Source: Rodentolepis nana
Lineage: Eukaryota > Platyhelminthes > Cestoda > Cyclophyllidea > Hymenolepididae
Length of the DNA: 14,456 bases
Reading direction: 5' to 3'
NCBI GenBank assembly: GCA_900617975.1
Contig: UZAE01001220.1
Location: forward strand, 1-14,456
Positions 1 through 9,575 of this stretch are shown here, piece by piece. The notes beneath the pieces were generated by a model. The model made no database searches. It had not been told where the DNA came from and worked only from the letters and a program-made list of their open reading frames with translations. How positions within the stretch are numbered: position 1 is the stretch's first letter; every line of letters begins with the position of its first letter. The position numbers were made by a program, and so were the translations under genes.

Positions 1-1253
1 GGGGGGGGAACGAAAAGATGGTGAAAGTAACGACATGGAATTAAAGAGTCCTCCTTCATTCGGTCTGTGTAATGGGATTTAATAAATACTTATTAAATTA
101 GGCGAGTTAAGTTCAAAATTCAAATTTTATGATTCGTCTCATATTGCTGTAAATATTTACCTACCACGCACAATGCTAATTATTCGCGCTTTTAATCAGG
201 AAGGGTTAATATTGTCACGTTAATTCATTTTTTCCTCAATGCCTGAGATGGCAACGAACTCACGCGATTTTTAGCAGCTTACAGTTTGCATATAGCGGTG
301 ATGGGACAATCAAAATGAGTTTAGTATTTTTCTTCTCACGTCAGTATTGAAGTGGTCGACTGAACCCCCTCCTTCCCATATTTAGAAAATATCGATTTCC
401 GTTCAGATTCGTTTAAATGGGTGCGTTGTCTAGAAGCGCATTAAAAGTGCGAATCGGAACGCAATTTCGTAGGCGCCGTAAACGGTCAGTACTTTTTTGG
501 TTTCGGAAAACTGCCTAATAATGGTATTTTTTAATTAAATTTTATTAAAATAACACCCAATCTGTGGTAATATATAAAATCAGAAAAACTAAATTTGATA
601 TCTCATTGCGTCTTTAATTACCTTACTTCTTCCAATCAAAATCGAAACTGCAAAGTCAATCTAATTTTAGGCAAATTTATAACTTCCCATAGGTTTTTTT
701 CGATAGTAATTAGTTGTTTTTTTTCATTGGCATATACTCCTAAAATTTGAACGATTCAATAAGTGCAAGGGACACCTTTTAAAGGAGCGAGTTTAAAAGG
801 AACTCTGTTTAAGAAATTTCAACCCTAATTTTAATAACTTCTGTTCATTCTAACTAAAACAACATAGGCAAATTGGACTCGAAACGCTGTCGTATAATAA
901 TACGTCGTAGTTTGGGAAGTAATATTTAAATTATCGTTTTTATTTAGTAATTATTCGGCTCTTTGTTTATTAATCAGACACAACTGCTAGGAAGGCCGTT
1001 TTCGATTCTTAGCCCCCTCCCTGACACTGTGCTGACATGAATATCCAGTTTTATCGGACAGCTTGCAGTAGCTTTTCCCTGTTAAGCAGTACCTAACAAT
1101 TTGAACCAACAAACGACAGGTGCTAGATCACTGATCGATAAGTGTTTTAATGCTTCGTGGTATTTGTGATCGCGATTCCTTTTGCTGGATTCCGTCTGCC
1201 TACAGGAACAAATGTCACTTACTCTGAGTTCTATTCATATAGACATTGACAGA
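1..1253. other. Non-coding stretch, no gene seen
   Basis: AT-rich DNA with no convincing ORF, splice-bounded exon or RNA gene on either strand. It begins with eight G at the window edge. It may be intron of the liprin-alpha gene or intergenic; the sequence does not decide. Confidence 0.5.
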
Positions 1254-1263
1254 ACAGAAATAT
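1254..1263. repeat. Left TSD of SINE-like copy 1
   Basis: ACAGAAATAT here is repeated exactly at 1595-1604 on the other side of the element. This is the target-site duplication expected of target-primed reverse transcription. Confidence 0.7.
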
Positions 1264-1594
1264 TTTATTTATTTGTACCAAATGGCAGGCACTGTGATAG
1301 TCATCATTAGCCCTTTAGCTGACTTCAAGCTTCACAGAGTGGAAAGAACATAAAATTGAAAAAAAGTCGAGAGGGGAGGGGGAACAGAAGAGTGTTTTAA
1401 AGATGTAAAAGAAACGGACACAAAGGCAGAAAAAATGTAAGATGAGTACTGTGGAAGGGGATGAATAAGACATATAGTGAGGTGATGGTAGCTTGAAGTC
1501 AGAAGTCAACTACCGGTTTATAGACTTTTGCCATATGAGTATACGTTGCCCAGGGTGCACCACATGTAGGTAAGTCTATCGCACACCCCATAAG
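1264..1594 (-). mobile_element. SINE-like non-autonomous retroelement, copy 1 (331 bp)
   Basis: On the minus strand the element begins GGGGTGTGCGATAG just inside 1594 and ends with GCCTGCCATTTG followed by an A-rich tail (GGTACAAATAAATAAA) at the low-coordinate side. A perfect 10 bp TSD flanks it. It has no long ORF. Its body matches the copies at 2100-2574 and 12928-13220, including the block around GTATACGTTGCCCAGGGTGC. Its last ~55 bases resemble the 3' end of the LINE fragments at 3353 and 14034. A weak A-box-like stretch (TGGTGCACCCTGGG) and a weak B-box-like stretch (GACTTCAAGCT) are visible, but I cannot assign a tRNA origin. This copy is the simplest of the three and is the best guide to the intact element. 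Confidence 0.8.
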
Positions 1595-1604
1595 ACAGAA
1601 ATAT
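1595..1604. repeat. Right TSD of SINE-like copy 1
   Basis: ACAGAAATAT, identical to 1254-1263. Confidence 0.7.
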
Positions 1605-2088
1605 AAAAATAACTATCATTTCATTTGGGGTACATTGGAATTTTTCTGGGAGTGGGAGATTATTCTATCTTTTGGCCTATTTGAATTGATTGTGTCGAAT
1701 TGTGAATGGTTTTCAATATAATTACTTTCTGGTTGGAGGAGAGAGGCAAATTGAGAAAATTTCACCTTAAAATTAATGTTAATACTTTGTCTCAGTTTTG
1801 CTGGGGTAATTTTTGTGAATGATAATTTATTACTTCCCACCAATCCAAATGCGTCAGGTAAGCGGTGAAATTTAACGCCTGAATTGACCAAGTTTAAATT
1901 ACTGGGTGCTTAACGCCATCTCTATTTTTGGAGCTCTTTAGTAATTATTTTGTTTAAGCTAATGAGTCCTTTGCTCCTGATGGTCAGGATAATATGTCAA
2001 TACCAGCGTTTCTAATTCAAATATAGCAAACTTCACTGGAGTTCACACAAAGTGATAACTATTGAAAAAATATATTGATTTTTTTCTT
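1605..2088. other. Non-coding spacer between two SINE-like copies
   Basis: AT-rich sequence. The 91-codon minus-strand ORF at 1616-1891 has no recognisable domain and no coding-like bias, so I do not call it a gene. Confidence 0.45.
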
Positions 2089-2099
2089 CGACTGTCATT
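2089..2099. repeat. Left TSD of SINE-like copy 2
   Basis: CGACTGTCATT here is repeated exactly at 2575-2585. Confidence 0.75.
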
Positions 2100-2270
2100 T
2101 ATATCAAATGGCAGGCGTTTTGATAGTTGTCGTTAGCCCTGGAGCTGATTTCGGGGCTTCACAGAGAGGAGGAGGAACTTCAAAGTGACAAAAAGTCGAG
2201 AGGGGGAACAGAAGAGTGATTCACAGTTGTAAAAGAGACAGGCAGACAGACAGACACAAAGGAAAAAGGG

Positions 2271-2377
2271 AAGATGAGTACTTTGGAAGGGGTCGAATAT
2301 GACAAATAGTCGGGCCATAGTAGTAAGATGAGTACTGTGAAGGGGTCGAATATGACAAATAGTCGGGCCATAGTAGT
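2271..2377. repeat. Tandem duplication, 54 + 53 bp
   Basis: Unit 1 (2271-2324) and unit 2 (2325-2377) both begin AAGATGAGTACT and end GGGCCATAGTAGT. They differ by only a few bases. Copies 1 and 3 of the element have a single unit here. Confidence 0.85.
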
Positions 2378-2517
2378 TTGAATTCGAGAAGTCAACTGGC
2401 GATCAATAGACTTTTTTGCCGTATAATCTGTGGAAGGGGTCGAATATGACAAATAGTCGGGCCATAGTAGTTTGAAGTCAGAATTCAACGGCCGATCAGT
2501 AGACTTTTTTGCCGTAT
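2336..2517. repeat. Tandem duplication, period about 93 bp
   Basis: The segment from TGTGAAGGGGTCGAA (2336) through GACTTTTTTGCCGTAT (2425) is repeated from TGTGGAAGGGGTCGAA (2429) to 2517. It overlaps the 54 bp duplication, so the core GGGGTCGAATATGACAAAT occurs three times in all. Confidence 0.85.
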
Positions 2518-2574
2518 GCGTATACGTTGCCCAGGGTGCACCACGTGGAGGTAAGTCTATTGTGCACCCCTCTC

Positions 2575-2585
2575 CGACTGTCATT
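2575..2585. repeat. Right TSD of SINE-like copy 2
   Basis: CGACTGTCATT, identical to 2089-2099. Confidence 0.75.
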
Positions 2586-3338
2586 GTATTCATTGAGCGA
2601 ATAAGATAGAAATGTAGTCTATCGATAGAAAAAGCTAGAGCTTTGGAGTTTCACCGTAGTACAACTTAATCATACTCAAACAATTTTCCCCTCCAAATGT
2701 TCTTAGAACCTCAACAGAAACGAAAGACGGTAAAAAAAGGCGAATCCATAGGAGGAATGCTTACCAGAAAGTTACACAAGTTGCAAGGAGAGGGAGATAG
2801 AGAGTGAAACTCAGTTTGGAGGCATTAAATATTTTTGAAAAATCGTTAATAACTTCAGGAGAATTGGTTTGAAATTCAATATTTTGTAGGCAGAAAGGTG
2901 ACATGTTTAGTCAACTATGTGGACAAAGACTATTTAACTGTTGGCATGCTGAAGTCAATTTCACAACTATGCCTAATTTGTGGAGAGACTCTAGGAGTTC
3001 ATTTTCCTTACTTCCCGAGTCCTTTTCATGTTCTTCTAGCGATAAATTTTTAATATTATTGGTTTAACAGTCAAGCTTATTGTCGGCGAAATTGAGTGAC
3101 CCCTTTTGAAGTCTCTCTAAGCTTTTTTTCATATTTCCATCTCTTTTAGCTAAGTGAACATGTGCGTGAAATTTTATTAACGCGCTTATTTTATGATTGG
3201 CGATTCCCAAGGACGGTTGCTATGACAATGGAAACTTCAATGATTCATCAGGGTTCGAATAAGGTTTTTAGGTGGATTAAATTTGCCAATGGTTGACAAT
3301 GAAGTAGTTCATGAACCGGTCACTCAACAAGTAACCGT
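2586..3338. other. Non-coding stretch, no gene seen
   Basis: AT-rich unique-looking sequence between the SINE-like copy and the LINE insertion. I see no ORF, RNA gene or repeat in it. Confidence 0.45.
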
Positions 3339-3352
3339 GCCTTTTAGTTATT
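3339..3352. repeat. Left TSD of LINE copy 1
   Basis: GCCTTTTAGTTATT here is repeated exactly at 4300-4313. Confidence 0.75.
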
Positions 3353-3411
3353 TTTTCAAATGGCAGGCTTTATGATATTTATCATTAGCCCTTAATCTTT
3401 GACTTCAGCTT

Positions 3412-3430
3412 CCCCCAAGAGGGGGGGGGG
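3412..3430. repeat. C5/G10 run pair in LINE 3' UTR
   Basis: Five C, then AAGA, then ten G, just inside the conserved LINE tail. It can form a short hairpin in either strand. The second LINE copy has the same arrangement, longer (14095-14126). Confidence 0.7.
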
Positions 3431-3645
3431 TACATTTATAGCAGATAATTAATAGCAGTTCATTAGCTGTCTTCTTGCTTCACAATATCTCTGGCTTTCC
3501 GTCGTTGTCTTTAGGGCTGGACACCGAATCATTTGGGTCTTCTCCATTTCCTCCTGTAGGTTACATAGGGGGCATGTGGGTTGAGTGTATACTTCCAATC
3601 TGTGAAGGTGTTTTGCCAAGCAATAGTGTACTTAGTCTAAACTCC

Positions 3646-3719
3646 TGATTAAGGCCTTCATTGTGTGGAAAGACATCGGCCTTGATTAAGGTCTTCATTG
3701 TGTGGAAAGACATCGGCCG
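3646..3719. repeat. 37 bp tandem duplication inside LINE copy 1
   Basis: TGATTAAGGCCTTCATTGTG... (3646-3682) is repeated at 3683-3719 with two mismatches. It lies in the coding part between the RNase H domain and the Cys/His knuckle. Confidence 0.9.
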
Positions 3720-3800
3720 GTCTTCGTTGTCCCCTTCTTAGCAAGTGTGTCAGCAATTTCATTTCCTTTAATGCCACAGTGACCAGGAATCCATTGTAGA

Positions 3801-3955
3801 ACCACTGTTTTGTTTTTCTCTCCCAGCAGCTCATAGCGTTTTACCACTGTTTTGTTTTCTCTCTCAGCAGCTTGTCGGACCACTGTTTTGTTTTTCTCTC
3901 TCAGCAGCTCATAGAGAACCACTGTTTTGTTTTTCTCTCTCAGCAGTTGATAGAG
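3801..3955. repeat. Four-copy minisatellite, 42/36/39 bp steps
   Basis: Units start at 3801, 3843, 3879 and 3918, each beginning ACCACTGTTTTG and ending near CTCAGCAG. On the minus strand they encode repeats of YELL(R/G)EKNKTVV directly before LQWIPGH of the RNase H domain. All three spacings are multiples of three, so the reading frame survives the expansion. Confidence 0.9.
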
Positions 3956-4006
3956 TTTTTTACATTCGTATATCTCAGCTGTTTTTGGGTGGCTCTTGGC
4001 ATCCTA

Positions 4007-4126
4007 TTGAGTTTATTGCTGACTGTGAGTCCGAAAGTATCCCGAATTGAGTTTATGCTGACTGTGAGTCCGAAAGTATCACCGCTTGAGTTTCTCGCTG
4101 ACTGTGAGTCCAAAAGTATCACCGCT
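4007..4126. repeat. Three-copy minisatellite, 40/39 bp steps
   Basis: Units start at 4007, 4047 and 4086 and share GCTGACTGTGAGTCC. On the minus strand each repeats the RNase H Asp block (SDSQSA/LDSQSA). One step is 40 bp, so the frame is lost here. Confidence 0.9.
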
Positions 4127-4170
4127 TTGGTGAATTTCGTATCCAGGCAACATAATTGTCATGGTGCTAT

Positions 4171-4287
4171 CCTAATGGCCTCTATTTCTCCTTCAAAAGC
4201 GAGTGCTCTCCTGATGGTCTCTCTTTCTCCTTCAAAAGCGGATCTATTGTGTCCCGCTCCTATTTCTCCTTCGAAAGTGGACCTATT
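4171..4287. repeat. Three-copy minisatellite, exact 39 bp steps
   Basis: Units at 4171-4209, 4210-4248 and 4249-4287 share TTTCTCCTTC(A/G)AAAG. On the minus strand they encode three in-frame 13-residue units of the type (A/T)FEGE(I/R), repeating the RNase H Glu block. Confidence 0.9.
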
Positions 4288-4299
4288 ATGTGCCGCTGC

Positions 4300-4313
4300 G
4301 CCTTTTAGTTATT
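4300..4313. repeat. Right TSD of LINE copy 1
   Basis: GCCTTTTAGTTATT, identical to 3339-3352. It fixes the 5'-truncation point of the LINE. Confidence 0.75.
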
Positions 4314-5626
4314 ATCGACGGTTAACGGAAACTTTTTTCTGTTTTTACTGCTACCCATAGGTAGGACTTCTCCATACGCCTTCAAGATAAGATTTAAACG
4401 TCAATTATTCGATATTCACAATTAAATCTGCTAGAGTTGACTTGCACCTGTTAAGTGACAGGAATGACATTATCAACTTGGTGCATGTTTTTATGCATTT
4501 AGCTGGTTGCCTATTGAGGGCATTTGGACTTTTTTTCGATTCAGAAATAGAAGGAACTAAGGCACCTATCACGAATGATACTTCGAAATTGAAATGGCTT
4601 TATAACAATGGGGGGAGGGGACTAAAATAGGTGTGTTCGATCCAAATTTTATTTAAAAAAATAAAGTACCCGATCATTTCCTAAAGACAATCAAAACGAA
4701 TATGAAATCAGGTGCTTTCAAATTTTAAAACAATGGTAAAATTTGTTTTAAAATATTTATCATACAAATCCTGAATAAACGCTATTTTCATGGAAGCTTT
4801 ATGACTTCAAAGTGTAACTTTTCGAGAAAGCGGTTTCAGATCGCGAAGCTTTCATTCTCACATAATGTGACCAATGTTATGAATAAATTGATGGCGTGAC
4901 ATCGTAAACACGCAGGAGAAGGATTGTTCAAGACTAGTGGACGATGTACATCGTCACTTGGTGGCCATCTCTGTTCTGCTCATTATTTTCTGAAACCTTG
5001 TTACTTGGTCTAATAAAAGTACGCAAATGAAATGTTATAAGAACTGGGCCTTGTTTGACCTTCATTTGCCATTCGTAATGGTCACCTGACATCTCACTCA
5101 TGCCTTCTTTTTCACTTACATCTTAATAAGTTTTGTCATAAACTCTCCGTCTAATAGTGTAAAGGTGTGACCTTTCATTACTCAATACTTGCACTCATCA
5201 AATCGTGGGGCGGCATTCGAGTAGGCGGCTTCTCAAAAAAAAACTGAGAGCACTCCCATGAAAGAACTCACACTAGTAAGGCAGATCAAAATTTGACCGC
5301 ACCTAGCTGTTTTGCATAATTGACTCTCATTTGTCGAGAAAATGCAGTAGTTTAAAGGATTTGAACAAGGTGACGGCACTGTTGCTCACTCCACCGCGAA
5401 AAAGACAGAAAGAAGGCAGAGAACTGAAGTGGAATAGTGAGCCATGTGCGTGGGTGGGGGTGGGGGTGGGGTGGTGTAATTGATAAACAAAACGGACGAA
5501 GTTACGTATGCTGTAGTAGAAAATTTGGAATAAAATCAATAATCAAATCAACGGCGTTATTGTCTATTATTTACTCGTCTTTTGATGTGGGCTACATCAT
5601 TGCCAGTACTTTTTATGTGTGTATGT

Positions 5627-5640
5627 GGGGGGGGGGGGGG
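5627..5640 (+). repeat. Poly(G) tract, 14 G
   Basis: An uninterrupted run of 14 G after TGTGTGTATGT. Confidence 0.95.
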
Positions 5641-5845
5641 AATTCGCGTTGAATGCAACGTTTCGTTTCGGCATATTCATCTCATATCTTTGCTGTCATT
5701 TTGGCATACTTTTGCGGGCGGTAACTAATATCAACCTGGTGTTGGTGATCAAATGCTGGCATAAAATATGAAGGGAATAAACTGGAACCACATTTTCGTT
5801 ACTATTGTATGAACACTAGTTAACACTGGCCAGGAGAAGGGAAGA

Positions 5846-5856
5846 GGGGGGGGGGG
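5846..5856 (+). repeat. Poly(G) tract, 11 G
   Basis: Eleven G in a purine-rich setting (GAAGA before it, AGAGG after it). Confidence 0.95.
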
Positions 5857-6282
5857 AGAGGTGGGTTATTTGGTTCTGTTGAGAAAAACACAACTGTCCT
5901 ATTTATGTCATTGTTATCATGCAAATCATAGTGTCTTATTACGAAATAGTGGGTTGTTACTAACTAAACGGCTGTCTTCTATTACTTACTCTACCAAACT
6001 ACAATACATAACTTATAGCGAAAATATTTTGTTCTGCACACATTAAGAGAGGTGTTAATGTTACTTGTTTGGTTGGTTGGGGAAAGGTAACCTGGGAGCA
6101 CTCTTTTGAGAAATTCTCACTTTATCACCGTTCTTCTTCTTCGTTGTTAGCCCACCTCATCACTGGATCCACAATTCTGACCACTGGCCACGTGGCCTCT
6201 CTTTTCTCATCTGTAATAATTATTTTCAAATTTTATTACAATTCTTTTTATTTCGGATCCATGTAGTAGCTAGTATGATGTT

Positions 6283-6301
6283 GGGGGGAGGGGGGGGGGG
6301 G
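6283..6301 (+). repeat. Poly(G) tract, 6 + 12 G
   Basis: Six G, one A, then twelve G. Confidence 0.95.
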
Positions 6302-7032
6302 TAATTGAATGGAAATTTCCTTTAGATGGTACCGGGGGTGATCTAATTTGGGGACTTTTTTGCAAAATTCTGCGATTGCGTGGGTGGAAATGACTGGCAA
6401 GATGGGAGTATCTCTCCTTTGGTTTGTCTTCTATTGAGGCTTCTTTGAATTCTCTTCTATCGGGATTTTCTTCCCCAATGGCTGATTTATCTTTGCTGCT
6501 ATACGGGTGTTCCTTTACGTGGATCAAAAAAATATTTGCCCACTGAAAGGCCGTGGCTGAGAGAAAACAGGATATTATAACTTAGACAAGCGAGTTCATC
6601 TTGATATTCTCTGTATCGACATTTGGAATGGAATGAATGCGTACTCTAACATCTTTGATTTAGTGCATATTTTTTTTCAAGTAGGTCTATTTCGGTACTA
6701 TTGTGATGCTATGAAGCCTAATTTCCACAACTATTATCTTGGCGCCAAGTGACTCCGATCTGAGAAGAATGTGGGTATAGGTGTGGTTATTTCTAGGTGG
6801 TCTTAGGGTGGTAGTTTACCGGAATTATTACAATAACCGCTGGAAGTTAATTTAATGTCTGGATTAATTAGGAGTTTGGCATGATTAGTAATGATGTAGT
6901 TTGTTCATTCTTGGAAAGAGCATTGGCTTTGCGGTTGTGAACATTTTGTCGATGTTACTTCAGACTTGCAAGGCAGCCTAGATGAAACAGCATTTAGCTA
7001 GAATCTAAGTCTTGAATTTCTTTTTTTTCGAG

Positions 7033-7296
7033 ATGGAACTGGCTTTAATAGGTACCATTTTCACGCCAAATTTAGATGCTGAGGATTCTGACGGCATACT
7101 GCAATCTTCTCCCTATACTACAGCAGGTCAATACGGTCGACCACCAAACAACTTTGCTTCTGGAACCGGTTTGCCAGCAGCTCAGCCACTGGAAGAGCGC
7201 AGACGAAAAAAGAAGGAGGAATTGCTCGAAGAGGCCATGGAAGCTCACCTTCCATTTGCTCAGTGGAATGGACCGACTATCGTCGCCTGGCTTGAG
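7033..7296 (+). CDS. Liprin-alpha, exon with linker end and start of SAM1
   Basis: First recognisable exon of the liprin-alpha C-terminal half. The charged helix ERRRKKKEELLEEA followed by LPFAQWNGPTIVAWLE matches the stretch that leads into the first SAM domain of liprin-alpha in other animals. The upstream part (EDSDGILQSSPY...) is a low-conservation linker. The 3' edge is firm: CTTGAG is followed by GTAGGT, and joining to 9576 gives [12 protein letters not shown], as in the family. The 5' edge is uncertain. I chose the AG at 7031-7032 after a long T tract (phase 0), but AGs at 7050-7051 and 7074-7075 are also possible, the last in phase 1. The exon supplies about 88 residues with SAM1 beginning at about residue 75. 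Confidence 0.9.
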
Positions 7297-7824
7297 GTAG
7301 GTAACTGGAGAAAGAGAGACTAATTTAAGCCACAATATGTGGGAAATTTGCATAACTCCTTATTCATTCTAAAATTACCATTTATTCAATCACAAGAGGA
7401 GAAAAAAGAGGGAAGACTTCCCACACGAGCCAAGTTTTTGCCCCGTTTATTAATATGATATAAAAATTGACAGTCTGGTTAGTAAATAATTGCAATGATA
7501 CTTTCTTGTGTGGTTGTGGCAGTGGTGCTACAAATTCAGGTGGGGATGTTGAAATCCAATAATCGGCAACCCAGTGCGTTAGCGACAAGTCCTATGAGTT
7601 CACTTTAATGCACTGAACACATTTGAATAGTTTTCTTAACAGAGTGAGGAAATATGGTAGAAGTAAGATGTCTACTTGAGCAAAATTTCCATATGGTAGT
7701 GATGCTATTAGACATCCTGAAGTATGTAAGCAGCTTTGAATGAAGGTTACAACAATGAGCAGGTGAGCATCCCTTTTATTAAGACACATCTTAAAAAATT
7801 GATTATTCCTCCACCCCGGTGGGT

Positions 7825-7840
7825 GGGGGGGGGGGGGGGG
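7825..7840 (+). repeat. Poly(G) tract, 16 G
   Basis: Sixteen G after GGTGGGT, inside the SAM1 intron. Confidence 0.95.
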
Positions 7841-9479
7841 CAAATTGTATCGAAAGAGACGATATGTGGAAATCACTTTAGATCCGGTGACTTCGATGAA
7901 CACATTTCACACTTCTTTTCACCTCAGTTCTTTAAGATTACTTCTGCGCAAGCTACCCTTACTAATAGGCCAAGTCTGCTCGCTACGACAAATTTCAATC
8001 TGCGTTGTACCAGGCTTCTCCCTCTCCTCTTCCCTATTTACTTTTCTGGTTTTTTTGGGTGTGGGGAGGGGGAAGGTTGTTGACACCGCTTGTTTGTCAC
8101 TCCCCCCTCCCCCCGCCTGGTCGTGCCAAGTGATGATGTAGCGGACGTGTTTCATTGGGATATCTTAAATTCAATTATTACTAGTTTACTTAATTTCAAT
8201 TATTCGAAATCTTTTTTTTTTCAACTAAAAGGGTTGCCTGCCAGGTTGATCTATGCAGTATAATAATTGTAAAGAAAGAATGCTTTTTTGAACCGGATTG
8301 AGGTCAACTTTAGTTCCTTGAATGTGTGATTCCTGTTTGATTAAACGACGACTGTTAAAGGGGTTTTAAGTGGAGCACACAACGCCAATCAGTTTTAATG
8401 TGCACAGTTATTCAAGGTAATGAACAAACTATTGAAGCCGACCTACTAGCAATCTGTCTTACGTCTATTGGACTTTTATATTTTATATTTATTTTATATT
8501 TTGTGCACTTTGAAACCACTCTTCCTGAGGAATTCCACACCCACTTTTGTCCAAATTTTATCGATGAGTTTTTGGTGTCATTCTGTTGATATACGCGGAT
8601 GAATTTTGAAGCCGTATGGTCTCCAACTAAATAGATATGAAATGTGATGGTGGTCTGGCTTAGCATTCTCTTATTTTACGATTTAAATTATGATAATACT
8701 GTGGTATTCATAACTGCAGTGCCTCTCCACACATGAATAACTCCCTTTATGACACAAACGACCTGGGTTAGCTTTGTCTTTTCGTCACATTATTCTTTTT
8801 ACTACCTACAAAAGTCCATACCAGGTTCCCGCAGGTTCTCGCTATTTTTGTGAAAAATTATTGCATTTCAACTTGAATAATGCATAGTTTAACGTTATTC
8901 ATATTAGTTCACATAAACTATTTAACCCGATTAGGGTAATTTAAATAGAAATAGAAAGTAAAAGTCATTAACAATTTGATCTCCTTGAAAATGCAAGCAC
9001 ACGTTACAGGTGGATGTGATCCAGTTCGGATCTGCATATTGTGCGTCCTTGATCCTCTCTTATATTTTTTGGCAAATATTAATTGACCTTAATTTTGGAT
9101 TCTGATTGAATAAATAAAAATAAATCCCCATTGCCCTTGTTGTTTTAGTAAAAAAACATAAAGGCGCTATATCGGAGGTGTACTGTTCCAGTATTAATAC
9201 AAAGTACCTCTATTCTCTAACTAATAAGAGTATGTGCAATAGTGATTGATGATTAAAAAAATTCACCTTAGCACTACCTTTGCTTCTTGCCTCAAAAAGG
9301 GAAACAGTGCGCGATTTTTTGTCTCAATATTTGCTAAAAGCATTCACTTTACGAATTATCACGCTGGTTTATGACTATCTGAAATGAATCAATTGTAAAT
9401 ATTGTATAAATTGTTCTTTTTTGTAAATATTACAAGAAATCAAAGAAATTACTTGTTTTATGAATATACTGACTGGTTA

Positions 9480-9492
9480 GGGGGGGGGGGGG
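9480..9492 (+). repeat. Poly(G) tract, 13 G
   Basis: Thirteen G about 85 bp upstream of the SAM1 second-exon acceptor. Confidence 0.95.
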
Positions 9493-9575
9493 TGGAAAGC
9501 CAACGTATTTAATTCATAAAGTTGTTGAAATCATCTACATAATCTTGAGTATGTAATGGTGCTTAATTTTTGTAG

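Larger units (their letters stand above)
2100..2574 (-). mobile_element. SINE-like retroelement, copy 2, internally expanded (475 bp)
   Basis: This is the same element family and orientation as copy 1. The minus-strand 5' end (AGGGGTGCACAATAGAC) lies at about 2574 and the 3' end (CGCCTGCCATTTGATATA) at about 2100. An exact 11 bp TSD fixes both boundaries. It is about 145 bp longer than copy 1 because the middle is tandemly duplicated twice (see 2271-2377 and 2336-2517). The 137-codon minus-strand ORF across it is a by-product of these duplications: its repeated peptide (LLWPDYLSYSTPS) is translated repeat DNA, not a protein family I recognise. Confidence 0.85.
3353..4299 (-). mobile_element. 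5'-truncated non-LTR retrotransposon (LINE), copy 1
   Basis: A minus-strand LINE remnant of about 947 bp bounded by an exact 14 bp TSD. Its sense 3' end is at 3353 (GCCTGCCATTTGAAAA). Reading from 4299 downward it carries the end of an RNase H domain, a Cys/His knuckle, a stop codon, a short 3' UTR with a C-run/G-run pair, and the conserved tail shared with the SINE-like elements. RNase H-bearing LINEs include the I, R1, LOA and Tad1 groups; I cannot place this one further. Frameshifts, a stop and local duplications show it is dead. It is about 90% similar by eye to the copy at 14034-14456 in the shared 3' part. Confidence 0.9.
3449..4299 (-). pseudogene. Decayed LINE polyprotein C-terminus: RNase H plus Cys/His knuckle
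   Basis: Reading the minus strand in pieces, the RNase H motif blocks appear in order. AFEGEIEAI (about 4200-4170) is the Glu block. VILLDSQSA (about 4120-4090) is the Asp block. LQWIPGHCGIKGNEIADTLA (about 3795-3735) is the His/Asp block. A C-terminal knuckle with CPLC, then H/Q positions and IRCPAL follows at about 3580-3500, and the ORF stops at 3449-3451. It is broken by an in-frame TGA after the Glu block, at least one frameshift between the Asp and His blocks, another after the KKGTTKTGR segment, and loss of about 90 bp relative to the copy at 14145. This domain degrades the RNA of RNA/DNA hybrids during retrotransposition. It is a fossil, not a working gene. Confidence 0.85.
4314..7032. 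other. Long non-coding stretch upstream of the first recognised liprin exon
   Basis: No recognisable protein or RNA gene. It contains three poly(G) tracts (5627-5640, 5846-5856, 6283-6301), a GT/GGGGT-rich patch near 5450-5475, and several short ORFs without known domains. It is probably intron of the liprin-alpha gene, since the SAM-coding exons downstream need upstream exons. Linker exons of liprin are poorly conserved and could be hidden here. Confidence 0.5.
7297..9575 (+). other. Liprin-alpha intron inside SAM1 (2,279 bp)
   Basis: GT (GTAGGT) to AG (TTTTTGTAG), phase 0. It is AT-rich, contains poly(G) tracts at 7825-7840 and 9480-9492, and has no recognised nested gene. Overlapping short ORFs between 7380 and 8670 show no domain. 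The donor is a tandem GTAGGTAA, so a second GT lies 4 bases downstream; using it would shift the frame. Confidence 0.9.

Noticed and set aside
1264..1594. tRNA gene or clear tRNA-derived SINE head, or hammerhead ribozyme
   Set aside because: The A- and B-box matches are weak, no cloverleaf is visible, and no CTGATGA...GAAA hammerhead core was found.
2180..2593. 137-codon minus-strand ORF
   Set aside because: It lies entirely on the duplicated SINE-like element; its peptide repeats mirror the DNA duplications and match no family.
3872..4360. 162-codon + strand ORF
   Set aside because: It is antisense to the LINE RNase H remnant; its repeats (HCFVFLSQQLIE, LTVSPKVS) come from the 39 bp arrays.
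6270..6527. Charged, Pro-rich minus-strand ORF of 85 codons, protein-like in composition
   Set aside because: No recognisable domain, no clear splice context, and its end is made by a poly(G) tract (PPPLPP). It could be tested by RNA-seq, but I cannot support it.
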